A stretch of DNA of 64,000 nt from Lacihabitans sp. LS3-19 (GTDB taxonomy: Bacteria > Bacteroidota > Bacteroidia > Cytophagales > Spirosomataceae), in assembly GCF_024343575.1 (NCBI RefSeq), contig NZ_RJUA01000011.1:1-64000 (forward strand), given 5' to 3'. Shown piece by piece: positions 36,625 to 46,900 of this stretch. Below the pieces are notes generated by a model. It worked only from the letters and a program-made list of their open reading frames with translations. It ran no database searches and was not told the origin of the DNA. Made by a program: the position numbers and the translations under genes. Each line of letters opens with the position of its first letter. Position 1 is the stretch's first letter.

Positions 36625-37083
36625 ATGAAACTTAAAAATACATTGTTAATTGTTACTGTGGTCTTTCTTAATCTTTCATTGCTTACATCGTGTTCTACCA
36701 CAGATCCAGAACCAGAAGTACCTTTTGCTGACCAAATAATGGGTGAATACGTGGCAGATTCATATACCTCAGGTTCTAAGTTGATTAATCTTCCGGCCGT
36801 TAATTCTGATGGAGTGATTGCAACATTAAGGGTAATTTTGAATAAAATAAGTGATAATGAGGCAAACTTTGTAATTGTCTTTAAACAATCAAAATCTGGT
36901 GTGGAGAATTCAACGCAATCTAAAAGTGATATAATTAAACTTTCAAAAAATAGTTCTGGGGCTATAGTAGGCACTGAAAGTCATGGGTATAGTCTATCGT
37001 ATATGAATGATAAGGTGGTGCTAAATATACCAAATGCAGATCCAAACCTTGCTCTGGTTATAAATGCGAGTAGGTCGAATTGA
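36625..37083 (+). CDS. Small lipoprotein of unknown function
   Basis: 152 residues. Lipoprotein signal with a lipobox-like LLTSC (NLSLLTSCSTTDPEPEVPF). The mature protein has alternating beta-strand-like segments (ATLRVILNKISDNEANFVIVFKQ, YSLSYMNDKVVLNIPNA), the look of a small lipocalin-like or DUF-type Bacteroidetes lipoprotein. It sits between the intact LytS/LytTR pair and the decayed LytTR copy. Family not recognised. Confidence 0.75.
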   Translation: MKLKNTLLIVTVVFLNLSLLTSCSTTDPEPEVPFADQIMGEYVADSYTSGSKLINLPAVNSDGVIATLRVILNKISDNEANFVIVFKQSKSGVENSTQSKSDIIKLSKNSSGAIVGTESHGYSLSYMNDKVVLNIPNADPNLALVINASRSN

Positions 37084-37349
37084 AATTATTAAGCTAAAAT
37101 TTAAAATGCTAATTCTGTAGATTTTGATTCGTTGATTTCTTATTTCTAAAAATGTTTAGTGAAATCTTTCGGTTCGCTTTCAATATCCTATATATAAGAA
37201 ACTTAGCCTAATGTATAGTTTCCAAGAATCAATTAATAGTTTGAAAGCCTTATCCATTTCTCATTTATGTAACGCATTGCTTTTAGATTTCATCGTTGGC
37301 TTTTCTTTTAAGTTCAAAACTTTAAAAAATAGAAATCTAAAAGCTTTGC

Positions 37350-38089
37350 AAAATTCGTTTTCCCAGAAATGAAAAACAACTACTTCGAATAATAAAATAC
37401 ACAGCAATTTTAGTAGACGATGTAGCTCATGGCATCCGAACGCTATCTGCCCAAATGGAATTGACCAAATTACCTATTGAAATCACATTTACGGGTAATT
37501 CTGTGGAAGAAACTGAGGATTTTTCGAGAATTAACAAACCAAGTTTTCTATTTTTAGATATCAAAATGCCTGGACAAAGAGGTTTTGAATTGTTCCTAAA
37601 TATTGACCTATCAGTAAGGAATGTCATCTTTACTACTGCTCACGACGAGTTTGCCTTTAAGTCTTTCCAGCATCAAACTTCGGGTTATTTGAGTCAGCCC
37701 CTTAGTACCTTATAGCTGAAATCGCTACTTCAGAAATTGATAAACAAACGAGGTATAATTGCAGCTGAAAATCAGGATTTAATTATTGAAGAAAAAGTGG
37801 TTTTTTAAAAATTCCACTAAATCAAATACTTTACATCTACTCCGAAGGAAGTATTTCATTGACAAAAAAAACTGATGGTTCCGTACGATCTGTCAATAAC
37901 CTTCTGAAAGAGCTTGAAGAAAATCTTTTGAATTCAAAATTTTTCAGAATAGATAATCAGTACCTCGTAAACTAGACATAGGTGACTGAGATAATAAAAT
38001 CAAGCAATGCTGAAGTAATTCTTGATACGGCCGAAAAACTTCCTATTAGCCGATTCCGAAAGGCTGCATTCTATGCTCATTTTGATTGA
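37350..38089 (+). pseudogene. Decayed copy of the kinase tail plus LytTR response regulator
   Basis: Base-by-base similarity to 35740-36493 runs through the end of the kinase gene (KFVFPEMK...NYFE, then TAA) and the whole regulator. Damage: the ATG of the regulator is lost (AATAAAATAC where the intact copy has AATGAAATAC); a TAG at 37713-37715 replaces a Glu codon; one T is missing in a T-run near 37806, shifting the frame; two more TAG codons stand at 37973-37975 and 37979-37981 in the DNA-binding region. The receiver also has changed residues (DDVAHG, LSQPLS in place of LMKPVS), so even its phosphorylation site chemistry is degraded. It is an old second LytS/LytTR copy whose kinase is almost wholly deleted. 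Confidence 0.9.
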
Positions 38090-38331
38090 ATTTCTTTTTC
38101 AGCAGGTCCTTTTTTTACCATAAAATCAAAAACCATCCTGATTATTTGGTTTCATGTACCATCCATTTAATAAAATTACCCTATCTGTACTATCCACTCT
38201 AATTTAGGGTTAGCTTCAAAAACAAAGCAAAAGTCTCATTGACAAACCAATACAAAGTTTTTGAATATAAAATCACCAAATATCCTTAATAAAGTTTTCT
38301 TTAAATTATTTACAACATTAAAATTATTGAA

Positions 38332-39558
38332 ATGAAAAAACTGTCCCTTTTCCTTTGCTTATTATTGAGTATTAACTCCTCCCTTTTTGCACAAAGTATA
38401 ACTCTTTTACCTGACGGTCAATCTGAGCAAAAAAGCACATCAACACCTTTTTTTAAAATAAAAGGCATGAGTTCTCCCGAAATCACTGGGATTCGAAGCA
38501 TGAGTTCCTTAACCAATCCAACTCCTTTAACTGGAGAATACTCTATGTTGAAAATAGGAGGCCAGGCATATAACGGATCTAATTTCACCAGTGATAGAAT
38601 CAGAATTAGATTTTTAGCAGCAGAAAATTGGACCTCTAGCAACAATGGAACAGCAATGCAATTTTATGTAACTAAAAAAGGGACTAACTTCATGACTAAC
38701 GGTATGTATTTAGACGATGAAAGTAAGCTTGGGATTGGTGATTTTGATTATTTCAAACCAGTTGAACATAAACTTCATGTTAAAGGAGGCGATTTCAAAG
38801 TAGAGGACACAACACCATTTATGTTTTTAAAAACTACTGGGGCTACTGGAACAGGAAATGCTGGGATTACTTTTCAAAACAGCCTAAACCAAGCCAAAGC
38901 AGTAATTAACTATAATCATGTAGATGATTACTTAAGAATAGTAAATGGATCATCAACAACTGATGGTGTTTTTGTTACTAAAACGGTTTCAAATATTAAT
39001 CAGGTTGGAATCGGCACCAACACTCCAGAAGGCAAATTACACCTAAAGGCCAATGGCTCAGGAACTGTACCTCAGCTAGTAATTGAGGAAAATAATAATA
39101 GTGACTTTGGACGAATAAATTTCAGTAACTTTTCCTCCCCTGAATTATGGACGCTGGCTGGCAAAACTGATGGTGTCATTGCCAACGCACAATTTAATAT
39201 CTACAATACTCACTTTGGTAATGTGGCCACTTTTTATGGTAGTGGAAATACTCGACTTGCTGGCTTTTCACAATTAGGTTCAACAGCTCCTTCTATAAAA
39301 ATGAAGAAAATATCTGGTGTAACTGATGCCGGTTCAGTAACACCTGTAGCCCATGGCTTAACAAGAGATAAAATACTTGCCGTTGACATTCATATAACCA
39401 ATGGATTGGGTGTAAACTATCCACCATCAGGAAACGGTCTTGGTCCGGTAGATAGACAATATAGATATTATATTAACAGTGCCCATATAATGTTAGATGA
39501 TGTTGCCTCAGCTTTGCAAGAACAGAATTATTGGATATTGATAACTTACGAAGAATAA
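38332..39558 (+). CDS. Secreted protein of the ITLLPDG/ITYEE family, unknown function
   Basis: 408 residues with a signal peptide (LSLFLCLLLSINSSLFAQ). Residues about 22-29 read SITLLPDG. The middle contains tail-fibre or structural-repeat-like phrases: SKLGIGDFDYFKPVEHKLHVKGGDFKV and VGIGTNTPEGKLHLKANGSG. The C-terminal 100 residues begin GFSQLGSTAPSIKMKKISG and end in YWILITYEE. The same plan appears in the genes at 48473 and 58702. Such proteins are common in Bacteroidetes and probably surface-displayed or secreted; no enzyme motif is present. A stand-alone LytTR gene follows after 23 bases. Confidence 0.8.
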   Translation: MKKLSLFLCLLLSINSSLFAQSITLLPDGQSEQKSTSTPFFKIKGMSSPEITGIRSMSSLTNPTPLTGEYSMLKIGGQAYNGSNFTSDRIRIRFLAAENWTSSNNGTAMQFYVTKKGTNFMTNGMYLDDESKLGIGDFDYFKPVEHKLHVKGGDFKVEDTTPFMFLKTTGATGTGNAGITFQNSLNQAKAVINYNHVDDYLRIVNGSSTTDGVFVTKTVSNINQVGIGTNTPEGKLHLKANGSGTVPQLVIEENNNSDFGRINFSNFSSPELWTLAGKTDGVIANAQFNIYNTHFGNVATFYGSGNTRLAGFSQLGSTAPSIKMKKISGVTDAGSVTPVAHGLTRDKILAVDIHITNGLGVNYPPSGNGLGPVDRQYRYYINSAHIMLDDVASALQEQNYWILITYEE

Positions 39559-39581
39559 TCCCACTTAAATCTAATAAATTC

Positions 39582-39926
39582 ATGGAAACTAATCCTATTT
39601 TTGTACGAATTGGAGGTCATTGTAATGCCTACCCGGAAGATATCCTAAGCCTAAAAGGTGATATAAACTATACCATTTTGAGTTTTACAAACGGTGATAC
39701 CAAAATAGTAGCCACTACGCTTAAAATATTGGAAGAAAGATTGCTTCCTTTCGGATTTTATCGCACCCACAAAAACTCAATTGTGAACATGAAGTTTGTC
39801 AAAAAGTTAATTAGAAAGAAAGATAAACTATTCGTAAAACTGACCAATGCCGACCAATTACTGGTTTCGAGGCGAAGGGAAGCCGGTTTATTTGAATTAA
39901 CGAATGAATTACAAACTGCAATCTAA
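39582..39926 (+). CDS. Stand-alone LytTR DNA-binding protein (no receiver)
   Basis: 114 residues from METNPIFVRIGG; an in-frame start 17 codons upstream would overlap the preceding gene and is less likely. It is a bare LytTR domain: EDILSLKGDINYTILSFTNGDTKIVATTLKILEERLLPFGFYRTHKNSIVNMKFVKKLIRKKDKLFVKL and LVSRRREAGLFELTNEL. Without a receiver it is not controlled by phosphorylation, so its level or a partner must set its activity. It lies 23 bases after a secreted-protein gene of the family also found behind the repeated box at 48400, making it the best local candidate to bind that box. Confidence 0.92.
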   Translation: METNPIFVRIGGHCNAYPEDILSLKGDINYTILSFTNGDTKIVATTLKILEERLLPFGFYRTHKNSIVNMKFVKKLIRKKDKLFVKLTNADQLLVSRRREAGLFELTNELQTAI

Positions 39927-40159
39927 AATCCAACAAAAATGATTTTTTCTTGTCATAAAATTGAAAACTGTACCAGTTATTTGGTTTTAGTTACAGTTTA
40001 TTTATAAAAAGTTTATGACTCTGAGTTTTGCGACTAATATGATTTCATGATATTTATTTGCGATTAAAGAATCCAAGTTTTTTTTTTACTAGGGAGATAA
40101 TAATCGCAAATTCATTTGCTCTCAGTTAACTTTTTTATAGTCTAGGAAGAAAATTCTAC

Positions 40160-40490
40160 CATTTTACTGCTATTGTCAAACCTTTTTGCCAATTCAAGCT
40201 TTCACATGGGACAGCGGTTGCATATATACTAATTGGTATAATCCGCTTAACTGCGAAACTAATATAGGTCTGTGTTTTACTTACAGTAATAAATAAATTA
40301 AAGTAGCAAATTGGAATATTGGCAAAATATCTGACTATAACATAATAACTACAATACCTAAAAGTGCATCATTACTTTAGGCCGTAAAGCCCTGTAAATA
40401 TCGATTTTAAAAGATGCGAACTTTGTATTCAATGCCGAGCTATGCGTAGTACTCAAAGTAGAAAATTTAATTTTATTCTAAAAAAATATA
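40160..40490 (+). pseudogene. Decayed mini-gene of the W-rich surface-protein family
   Basis: In the frame LPIQAFTWDSGCIYTNWYNPLN the sequence copies the N-terminal start of the gene at 53319 (signal end, then W.GDG.NWSDPSNW). After a TAA it continues ANWNIGKISDYNIITTIPK, matching the C-terminal module NW..G..PDYC..VTIP. A further TAG near 40380 and a frameshift near 40412 break it before ILKDANFVFNAE. The N-terminal and C-terminal modules are almost adjacent, without the long repeat region. The rest of the 39927-40524 gap shows nothing else. Confidence 0.5.
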
Positions 40491-40524
40491 TAATCTGGTT
40501 TTGTTAAACAAAAACATCCAAAAT

Positions 40525-40983
40525 ATGAAAAAAAGCAAATTAATTCTTCTACTTTTTACAATCTCAGTTATTTTAAATTCTTGTTCCAAAACAACGGACC
40601 CTGGTTTAGAGAATAATGTTTTAGGAGTTTGGCAGGGCATTTTAATTGAGCCACAATTCGGAGAATTGATTACCAATTTAACTATCAATAATACAACATT
40701 GAATGGTCAATCTGGCTCGGGATCGTTTAAATCCGGAGACATATCCGTTTGTAACGACAACCTATTCAATTGTGTTCCATTGGCTTGTACATTTAATCTC
40801 TCCCTGCTATCCACGTCAGGAAGTAGTTTTTATGAATTAGGTCAAATCCTGATTGAGACTAATTCCACATGTGGCGATGGTATCTTTGAAGTTACCATAG
40901 TTGATGAAAATAACCTGAGTGTAAAATGGTATCAGGAGGAATTTCCGGAAAATATAGGTAGGGGGAATTTGACCAGGAAATAG
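40525..40983 (+). CDS. Small lipoprotein of unknown function
   Basis: 152 residues from MKKSKLILLLFTISVILNSC, a lipoprotein signal; an in-frame TTG eight codons upstream is less likely. The mature part has a Gly/Ser/Thr-rich beta pattern (LGVWQGILIEPQFGELITNLTIN, LNGQSGSGSFKSGDI) with four cysteines (SVCNDNLFNCVPLACTF, TCGDGIF) and ends GNLTRK. The LGVWQG start after the lipobox recalls small lipocalin-like Bacteroidetes lipoproteins. No function recognised. It is convergent with the sulfatase gene. Confidence 0.75.
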   Translation: MKKSKLILLLFTISVILNSCSKTTDPGLENNVLGVWQGILIEPQFGELITNLTINNTTLNGQSGSGSFKSGDISVCNDNLFNCVPLACTFNLSLLSTSGSSFYELGQILIETNSTCGDGIFEVTIVDENNLSVKWYQEEFPENIGRGNLTRK

Positions 40984-41063
40984 ATCCTGATTTAATATCT
41001 CTCCTGGCTTATTTTCTTGCTTCGGCAAGTTGCAAACTAATTTGGAAAGAGTTTGAAGTGATA

Positions 41064-42638
41064 CTATTCCATTCTCTTAGGGAAAACATTATTCTCCAAA
41101 GCCCATTCGTGCCATTTGGCTTCCATTTCCTTTACCAGATTTCCATTTTCGCTGGCAATGTTATTTCGCTCTGTTCGGTCATTTTTTAAGTCAAAAAGCT
41201 GCCATTCGATATCTTTTATTTTTTTAATTGCCTTATAGTCTCCTTTCCGCACCGCACAATAATCCTGATGCTCCCAAAAAAGGTATTCTCTTTTGTTAGG
41301 TTTTCCACCATTTAATATGGGCAGCAGACTTTTACCCGCCATGGGGTAAATACTTGATTCACCATGAAAAGTTAAAGGGTATTTCGCTCCTGAAACCTCC
41401 ACCAGCGTTGGCATCAGGTCTATCAGATGGCCTATTTCGTTGGTGAATTTACCCGTGTTTTTTATGTGCTTGGGATAATGCACAATCATGGGAGTGGCTA
41501 TGCCGCCTTCATAAGGTTTTACCTTGTATTCGAAAAAAGGCGTATTCGAGGCATTCGCCCAGCCAATACCGTAAGAAACGGCTCCACTAAAATCCGGGTC
41601 ATTAATCAGGCTTGCATCCTTGCTGCCCAATTCATCGTAATTTTCAGCACAAGCACCGTTGTCAGCTAAAAAAATAATCATGGTATTATCTAACTTTCCA
41701 GACGTTTCCAAGTAATCCAAAACTTTACCTACGTTATAGTCCACGGCATATACTTGGGCTGCGTAAACAGCCATTCGGTAAGCTACTGCATCTTGCTCTG
41801 CTACACTTAGGTTTTTCCAAGCTCTTACCCGGCTGTCTCGCTCGGAAAAGCCCCAGTTTTTATCTATCAAACCCATTTCTATTTGTCGCCCGAGTCGGTT
41901 TTTTCTGATTTCGTCCCAACCAACTGCATATAGATTTTTGAATTTCTCAATATCTTCTGCTTTAGCCTGAAGTGGCCAGTGAGGTGCATTATAGGCCAGG
42001 TATAAAAAGAAAGGATTTTCGTCTTTTTGCTCTTTTATAAATTTTAGTCCGTAATCCGTAAAGGCATCTGTTGTGTAATAGTTTGGATCCTCTGGTGCAG
42101 CCATTTTGGTATTATCCAGCCAGAGTCCACGACCACCTTGTGGTTTTAAATAGCTGGTGGCTCCAGCCAAAATGCCATAGTAATGATCAAAACCTCGCTG
42201 CAGCGGCCACTTTTCTTTTTCATTCATGCCCACATGCCATTTGCCTGTCATGTAGGTATGGTAGCCATTGGTTTTTAAAACTTCGGCTAGAGTCACGCAA
42301 TTTCTATTCAAAAACCCCTGATATCCATGCGTTCCCCAATGCATAGCATCTGGTTTTTCCGGATCTTCGGCCATTAGGCCAATTCCCACTTTATGAGGAT
42401 ATTGCCCTGTTAGCAGACTGGCACGGGTCGGGCAGCACCTTCCGGTATTGTAAAACTGTTTAAAACGCAGTCCATTTTTGGCTAACTTATCAATATTTGG
42501 CGTTGGAATTTCCCCGCCATAACACCCGATATCGCTAAATCCCATATCGTCCACCATAATTACAACGATATTGGGTTTCTCCGATTTTTGAGCAAAAATG
42601 AAATAAGGTAATAAAAATAAGATTAGTCTTAAATACAT
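41064..42638 (-). CDS. Secreted sulfatase (arylsulfatase, family S1)
   Basis: 524 residues with a signal peptide (LRLILFLLPYFIFAQ). Calcium ligands in IVVIMVDDMGFSDIGCYGG (Asp30, Asp31). The sulfatase signature is CCPTRASLLTGQYPHKVG: Cys68 in C-x-P-x-R should be converted to formylglycine by a maturase, which is not in this window. Further motifs: YMTGKWHVG, FFLYLAYNAPHWPLQA, IIFLADNGACAENYDELG and GGIATPMIVHYPKHI. It removes sulfate esters from a polysaccharide or its fragments. It follows the glycosidase gene after 8 bases in the same direction, so both likely act on one sulfated glycan. Confidence 0.96.
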   Translation of the reverse strand: MYLRLILFLLPYFIFAQKSEKPNIVVIMVDDMGFSDIGCYGGEIPTPNIDKLAKNGLRFKQFYNTGRCCPTRASLLTGQYPHKVGIGLMAEDPEKPDAMHWGTHGYQGFLNRNCVTLAEVLKTNGYHTYMTGKWHVGMNEKEKWPLQRGFDHYYGILAGATSYLKPQGGRGLWLDNTKMAAPEDPNYYTTDAFTDYGLKFIKEQKDENPFFLYLAYNAPHWPLQAKAEDIEKFKNLYAVGWDEIRKNRLGRQIEMGLIDKNWGFSERDSRVRAWKNLSVAEQDAVAYRMAVYAAQVYAVDYNVGKVLDYLETSGKLDNTMIIFLADNGACAENYDELGSKDASLINDPDFSGAVSYGIGWANASNTPFFEYKVKPYEGGIATPMIVHYPKHIKNTGKFTNEIGHLIDLMPTLVEVSGAKYPLTFHGESSIYPMAGKSLLPILNGGKPNKREYLFWEHQDYCAVRKGDYKAIKKIKDIEWQLFDLKNDRTERNNIASENGNLVKEMEAKWHEWALENNVFPKRME

Positions 42639-42646
42639 CTCAATGC

Positions 42647-43699
42647 TTAATTTTTTAAATCTTTTGAAGTCGCCAAAGCTATCACCCGGCCGTTTCTACC
42701 TACTGCATTGTAAAAATGATAAACCACACCCTTCCATTTTATTACCCATGGTTTATGGGCATATTTTTCATCAAAATCTTCGGAAGGACTTACCAGATCA
42801 GGCCCATTCCAATCTGTCCAATTGATTAAGTCGTAAGAACAAGCAAATCGTTCAAATGCTCCAGGTTTCCAGAAAGCTCCGAAATAAAACATAACGTACA
42901 GCTCACCGAATTTTGTAATTTGAGCATCTCCACAAATCCCTTTATGTTTCGTAATTACCGGATTTTCACCGTATCTCGACCATTTCAAAAGATCATCTGA
43001 TACAGCCATGCCAATGCTTTCATAATTGGCGGTATCTCCTTTGGCATTGTAATACATCACAAATGGATGTCCAGTGTGCCTTTTCTCGTCGCGTATCACC
43101 GTACTTTTATAAATGGTTTTGTTTTCAAACCAACGAACGCCTTTATCTTCGGGCGACAAAAGAGGGGACAAGTTTGTATTCCATTCCTGAGTATCGATCA
43201 AAGAGGAAGAATTTGCCAACCCGATTTTCAAGGTTCCTGATTCGTATCCTGTAGAATTTCCGCCGAGGTAGGTCATCCAATAGTTTTCCTTGTATTTTTC
43301 TACAGAATAATCACCGGCCCAATCGATATTAACCAGCGACATGTAGCCTGCTTTTTGATTGGCATCCCAGGTGTTTTCAGTAAATGATAATACTTTCCCT
43401 TTGGTATCCCATTGCAACAAATCCTGACTTTCTGCAAGCCAGGTTTCGTATCCTTGACCGTCAAATACTATATAAGTCATATACCAGGTTTCATTCTCCC
43501 GAAAAATGGTAGGTGAATCAATCATTTTGCTGGAATCAGGATGTTGTAAAACAATGCCGTATTTGAAGGGTGTTTTAATTTCCTGAAAAACCCGCTCCAT
43601 TTCATCATTTGGTACAGCTTTTTTTATATTTGTTATTTTTTGATTAAAACCTTTTAAGGGGAAAATCAAGAGAACCATAATTAGGAAAATATTTCTCAT
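42647..43699 (-). CDS. Secreted five-bladed beta-propeller glycoside hydrolase (GH43/GH117-like)
   Basis: 350 residues with a signal peptide (FLIMVLLIFPLKGFNQ). Propeller signatures are present in every blade: DSPTIFRENETWYMTYIVFDGQGYETWLAESQDLLQW, KENYWMTYLGGNSTGYESGTLKIGLANS, HPFVMYYNAKGD, IGMAVSDDLLKWSRYGENPVI, CGDAQITKFGELYVMFYFG and HKPWVIKWKGVVYHFYNAVG. The acidic residues in DSPT, GDAQ and the downstream HKP region fit active-site positions of this clan, but I cannot place the exact family. It heads a two-gene operon with the sulfatase (8-base gap), pointing to a sulfated or marine-type polysaccharide. Confidence 0.85.
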   Translation of the reverse strand: MRNIFLIMVLLIFPLKGFNQKITNIKKAVPNDEMERVFQEIKTPFKYGIVLQHPDSSKMIDSPTIFRENETWYMTYIVFDGQGYETWLAESQDLLQWDTKGKVLSFTENTWDANQKAGYMSLVNIDWAGDYSVEKYKENYWMTYLGGNSTGYESGTLKIGLANSSSLIDTQEWNTNLSPLLSPEDKGVRWFENKTIYKSTVIRDEKRHTGHPFVMYYNAKGDTANYESIGMAVSDDLLKWSRYGENPVITKHKGICGDAQITKFGELYVMFYFGAFWKPGAFERFACSYDLINWTDWNGPDLVSPSEDFDEKYAHKPWVIKWKGVVYHFYNAVGRNGRVIALATSKDLKN

Positions 43700-43870
43700 T
43701 ACAAGCCGTTTTATATTGTTTTTTCGGAAATTTTCTAGGTAAATAAGGTTTTAAAATTAGTTAAAAAACATGATTTTAGCCCATGTATTTTAAAGGATTA
43801 ATTTTTATTGTAAAACTTAATAGAACTTGATTCAAAAAAGAAATTGAGCCTTTATAATTTGAATTTTCCA

Positions 43871-43932
43871 TTCTACGGCAAAAAAATCCCCATTTACACG
43901 ATGGTTTGACTTAGATAGTTTTACCAACTTTG
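43871..43932 (+). promoter_or_regulatory. Conserved 32-bp box plus -7 element, copy 1
   Basis: The box (43871-43902) starts TTCTACGGC and ends ATTTACACGAT; the two TAC triplets are 21 bases apart. CAACTTTG at 43925-43932, one mismatch from TAnnTTTG, follows after 22 bases. The ATG of the 1466-residue gene is 25 bases further on. Two other copies precede the next two transcription units with identical internal and promoter spacing. Half-sites in direct orientation 21 bases apart are typical of LytTR regulators. Confidence 0.8.
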
Positions 43933-43957
43933 AAGATGAATTAATGCTTCATTTTCC

Positions 43958-46900
43958 ATGAAAAATATCTTTCTAATTTTCTTTCTTTTCTTTATACAAA
44001 ATATTTATGCCCAGCTGCACCCTGAGTGGGTCAAATCTTTTGAAGATATTGTTGGAGAGGAGTTTATAAGAAGTGCCGTTAAAGATGATTTGGGCAATTG
44101 GTACATAGCCGGCTCATTTAAAACTACCTTATGGAGCGGACAGAAATTGGAAAGTTACAATAACTCTACCGACGGTTTTTTAGCCAAATACAATGCTAAT
44201 CTAGATTTACTGTGGGTAAAGAGGTTTGGAGGCGAAGATGGCGATTTGCTTACCAACATCGCTTATTTTAATGGATTCATATATGTAACCGGGTCGATAT
44301 ACAACACGGTCAATTTCAACACGCCGAATCAATCGGGAAGTAATGAACTTGTTTCGGAAGGAGAATCGAAAATTATCGCCAAATACGATACCTCAGGGAA
44401 TTTCATTTGGTCTAAAATAGTTTATGGAGCCGAGGATTTGTTTGATATTGAAGTAAACGAAGAAGGGATATTCTTGGGAGGCATTATTTACTTTCAAAAT
44501 GCCACTTTAGAAACCGAGCCACTCATTGGTTCAGAACTTATTCCTCAAGGAAGAGATGCGTTTGTAGCCAAATACGACCTCAATGGCAACCTAGACTGGA
44601 AGTACAAAATAGGTGGCACCGGGGAAGACAACCTCTGGGACATAGAGATTCATGAACATAGCCTATACATGATTGGAACTTATATCGAAACGTTTTCGCT
44701 TAATGGATTTCAAACGCATTCCAATCTATTGTCTTCTCCGGGGGTATTTGAATCCTTCGTTTTGAAAATCAATACACAGGGTCAATACCAATGGGCAAAA
44801 CGTTTGCCGGGCACTAATGAGTATAGAAGCAGGTTTATTCAAGCCTCAGAAGGAGCTGTGTATATAGGAGGGATTTTTGAAGGAACAGTTAATTTCAATA
44901 ACCCCTCATCCCTAGGAAGCAACGAGCTGATTTCCATTGGCTCCAGTGATTTATATGTGGCATCTTTCGATACTTTGGGTACCTATCTTTGGGCCAAAAG
45001 GTTCGGTTCTGAAAATCGGGATGCCATGTCAAGATTCATAGTAAATGGCAATAGAATCATACTATCAGCAAGTGCCGGCTTTAACAACCCAAGCGATAGC
45101 ATAAATTTTTCATCGCCCTATGTCGCTGGCAGAGACGAAATTACAATAAGTGAAAACTTTCTTGCGGTTTATAATACCCTAGGCACTTTTGTTTCAGCAC
45201 AGCCCTTAGGTTCTAAATCAACTAGCATTACGGGTTTAATTCCTAATAATGAGGACCTATTGGTAGTAGGAGGATACAGCGATTCCATCTCATTTAGCTA
45301 TCCACCCGTGGCGGGAAAACAGACTCTCGTAGAACGCGGAGACAATTTGTTCCTAGCCAAGTACAGTCTTGATTTACTACCCGCCTGGCAAGAAAAAGCG
45401 GGAATTGATGCCCCAACCGTAGAGCAGTCGGCCATGGATGTGGCCTATGACGACGAAGGCAATTCTTATGTGACCGGCTACTTTACACTTTATGTGACTT
45501 TTGGTAATTTGCCTTCTACCTATGGTCAAGGCCAGCGTGATATGTTTGTAACCAAATACGGCCGCGATGGCAAGGCCATTTGGACCAAGCGGGGCGGCGG
45601 CACAGGCAATGACCAAGGCAATAGTATTGTAGTAGCTGATGGCTGGGTGTATGTCACGGGCAGTTTTGAGTCAGTGGGCAATTTCAGTAATCCTTATAAT
45701 GCGGGTACCTTAGAAATTACATCAGCAGGTGGAAAAGATATGTTCTTAGCCCGATACCGGGCCTCCGACGGCGTACTTTTTTTGATTACCCGGGGTGGCG
45801 GCATTGGAGATGACGAAGGGAATGACCTTCACGTGCTGGGCTCAGACCTTTATCTTATAGGCTCATTTTCAGGCACTGCAAATTTTAACAAACCATCGGC
45901 ATTTGGCAGCAATGAACTGGTATCAGCGGGTTCATCGGATGCTTTTTTGGCAAAATACAGCACCTTTGGACAAGTGCAATGGCTAAGAAGAATGGGGGGA
46001 GTAAATGCCGATGAAGGTACTGCAGTAAAAGCTGCAGGCACAGCGGTGTATGTAGGTGGAAATTTTGAAACCACGGCCAATTTCAATACCCCATCTGCAA
46101 CTGGCAACGAGATTATTTCGGCAGGAGAAAAAGATATATATGTTGCTAGATTTAGCTCAGCGGGCAATTTGGGCTGGGTACGGCGTGGCGGAGGCAGCTT
46201 TACCGACCAACTCTTTGATTTGGATTTTGAAAACAATATACTCTACACCACAGGCTTTTTTGAAGAGGAGGCTTATTTTCCTGGTCCTGTCAACACAGGC
46301 ACCTCTTTATTAAGTGCAGGTGGGCGTGATGTGTTTCTAAGTACCTATAATTCTTCGGGCATTCCGCAATGGAAAAAGCGAGCAGGAGGCACAGCCAATG
46401 ATGTAGGCACCTCGGTAAGTGTAAAAGATGAAAAGCTCTTTCTTGGAGGAGTTTTTAGAAATACCATAAATTTCAACACACCATCGGCAGCATCGGCAAG
46501 TGATATTGTTTCTGATGGCTTACGCGATATTTTTGTGGCCGAATACAACCTATTCGGTGGTTTTGAGTCTGCCAAAAGAGCAGGAGGAAGTGGCGACGAT
46601 CTGGCTCAGGGAATGAAGTATGACGGCTTTAGCGTATATACCGCAGGAAGCTACACCCAGAAAATAAACTTCAATAGTCCTTCTGATAGCACTTCTAACT
46701 ATCTCGAAGGAGCCGCTATTCCTTTTATTTTCAGCAACCGTTTGGTGTTGAGGCCTGAAATAGACCAATATCGTTCTGAGGGCACTTTGGGATCAAGCTA
46801 TCCTAATGTAAATTTTGTAAAATCTGATGGCAACGGCAATGTATATTTTGTGGGGATTTTTCAAAACCAAATAGTATTGGGTGCCGATACACTGAAAGAA

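Noticed and set aside
37455-37715. A short functional receiver-only protein
   Set aside because: It is part of the decayed regulator copy: no native start, altered phosphorylation-site neighbours and a stop where the intact copy has Glu.
41016-41029. Hairpin CTTGC-TTCG-GCAAG between convergent genes as a terminator
   Set aside because: The stem is only 5 bp and neither strand has a T-run after it.
45850-46236. A 128-codon antisense frame within the propeller-repeat gene
   Set aside because: Repeated codon patterns of the sense gene create open antisense frames; no motif is present.
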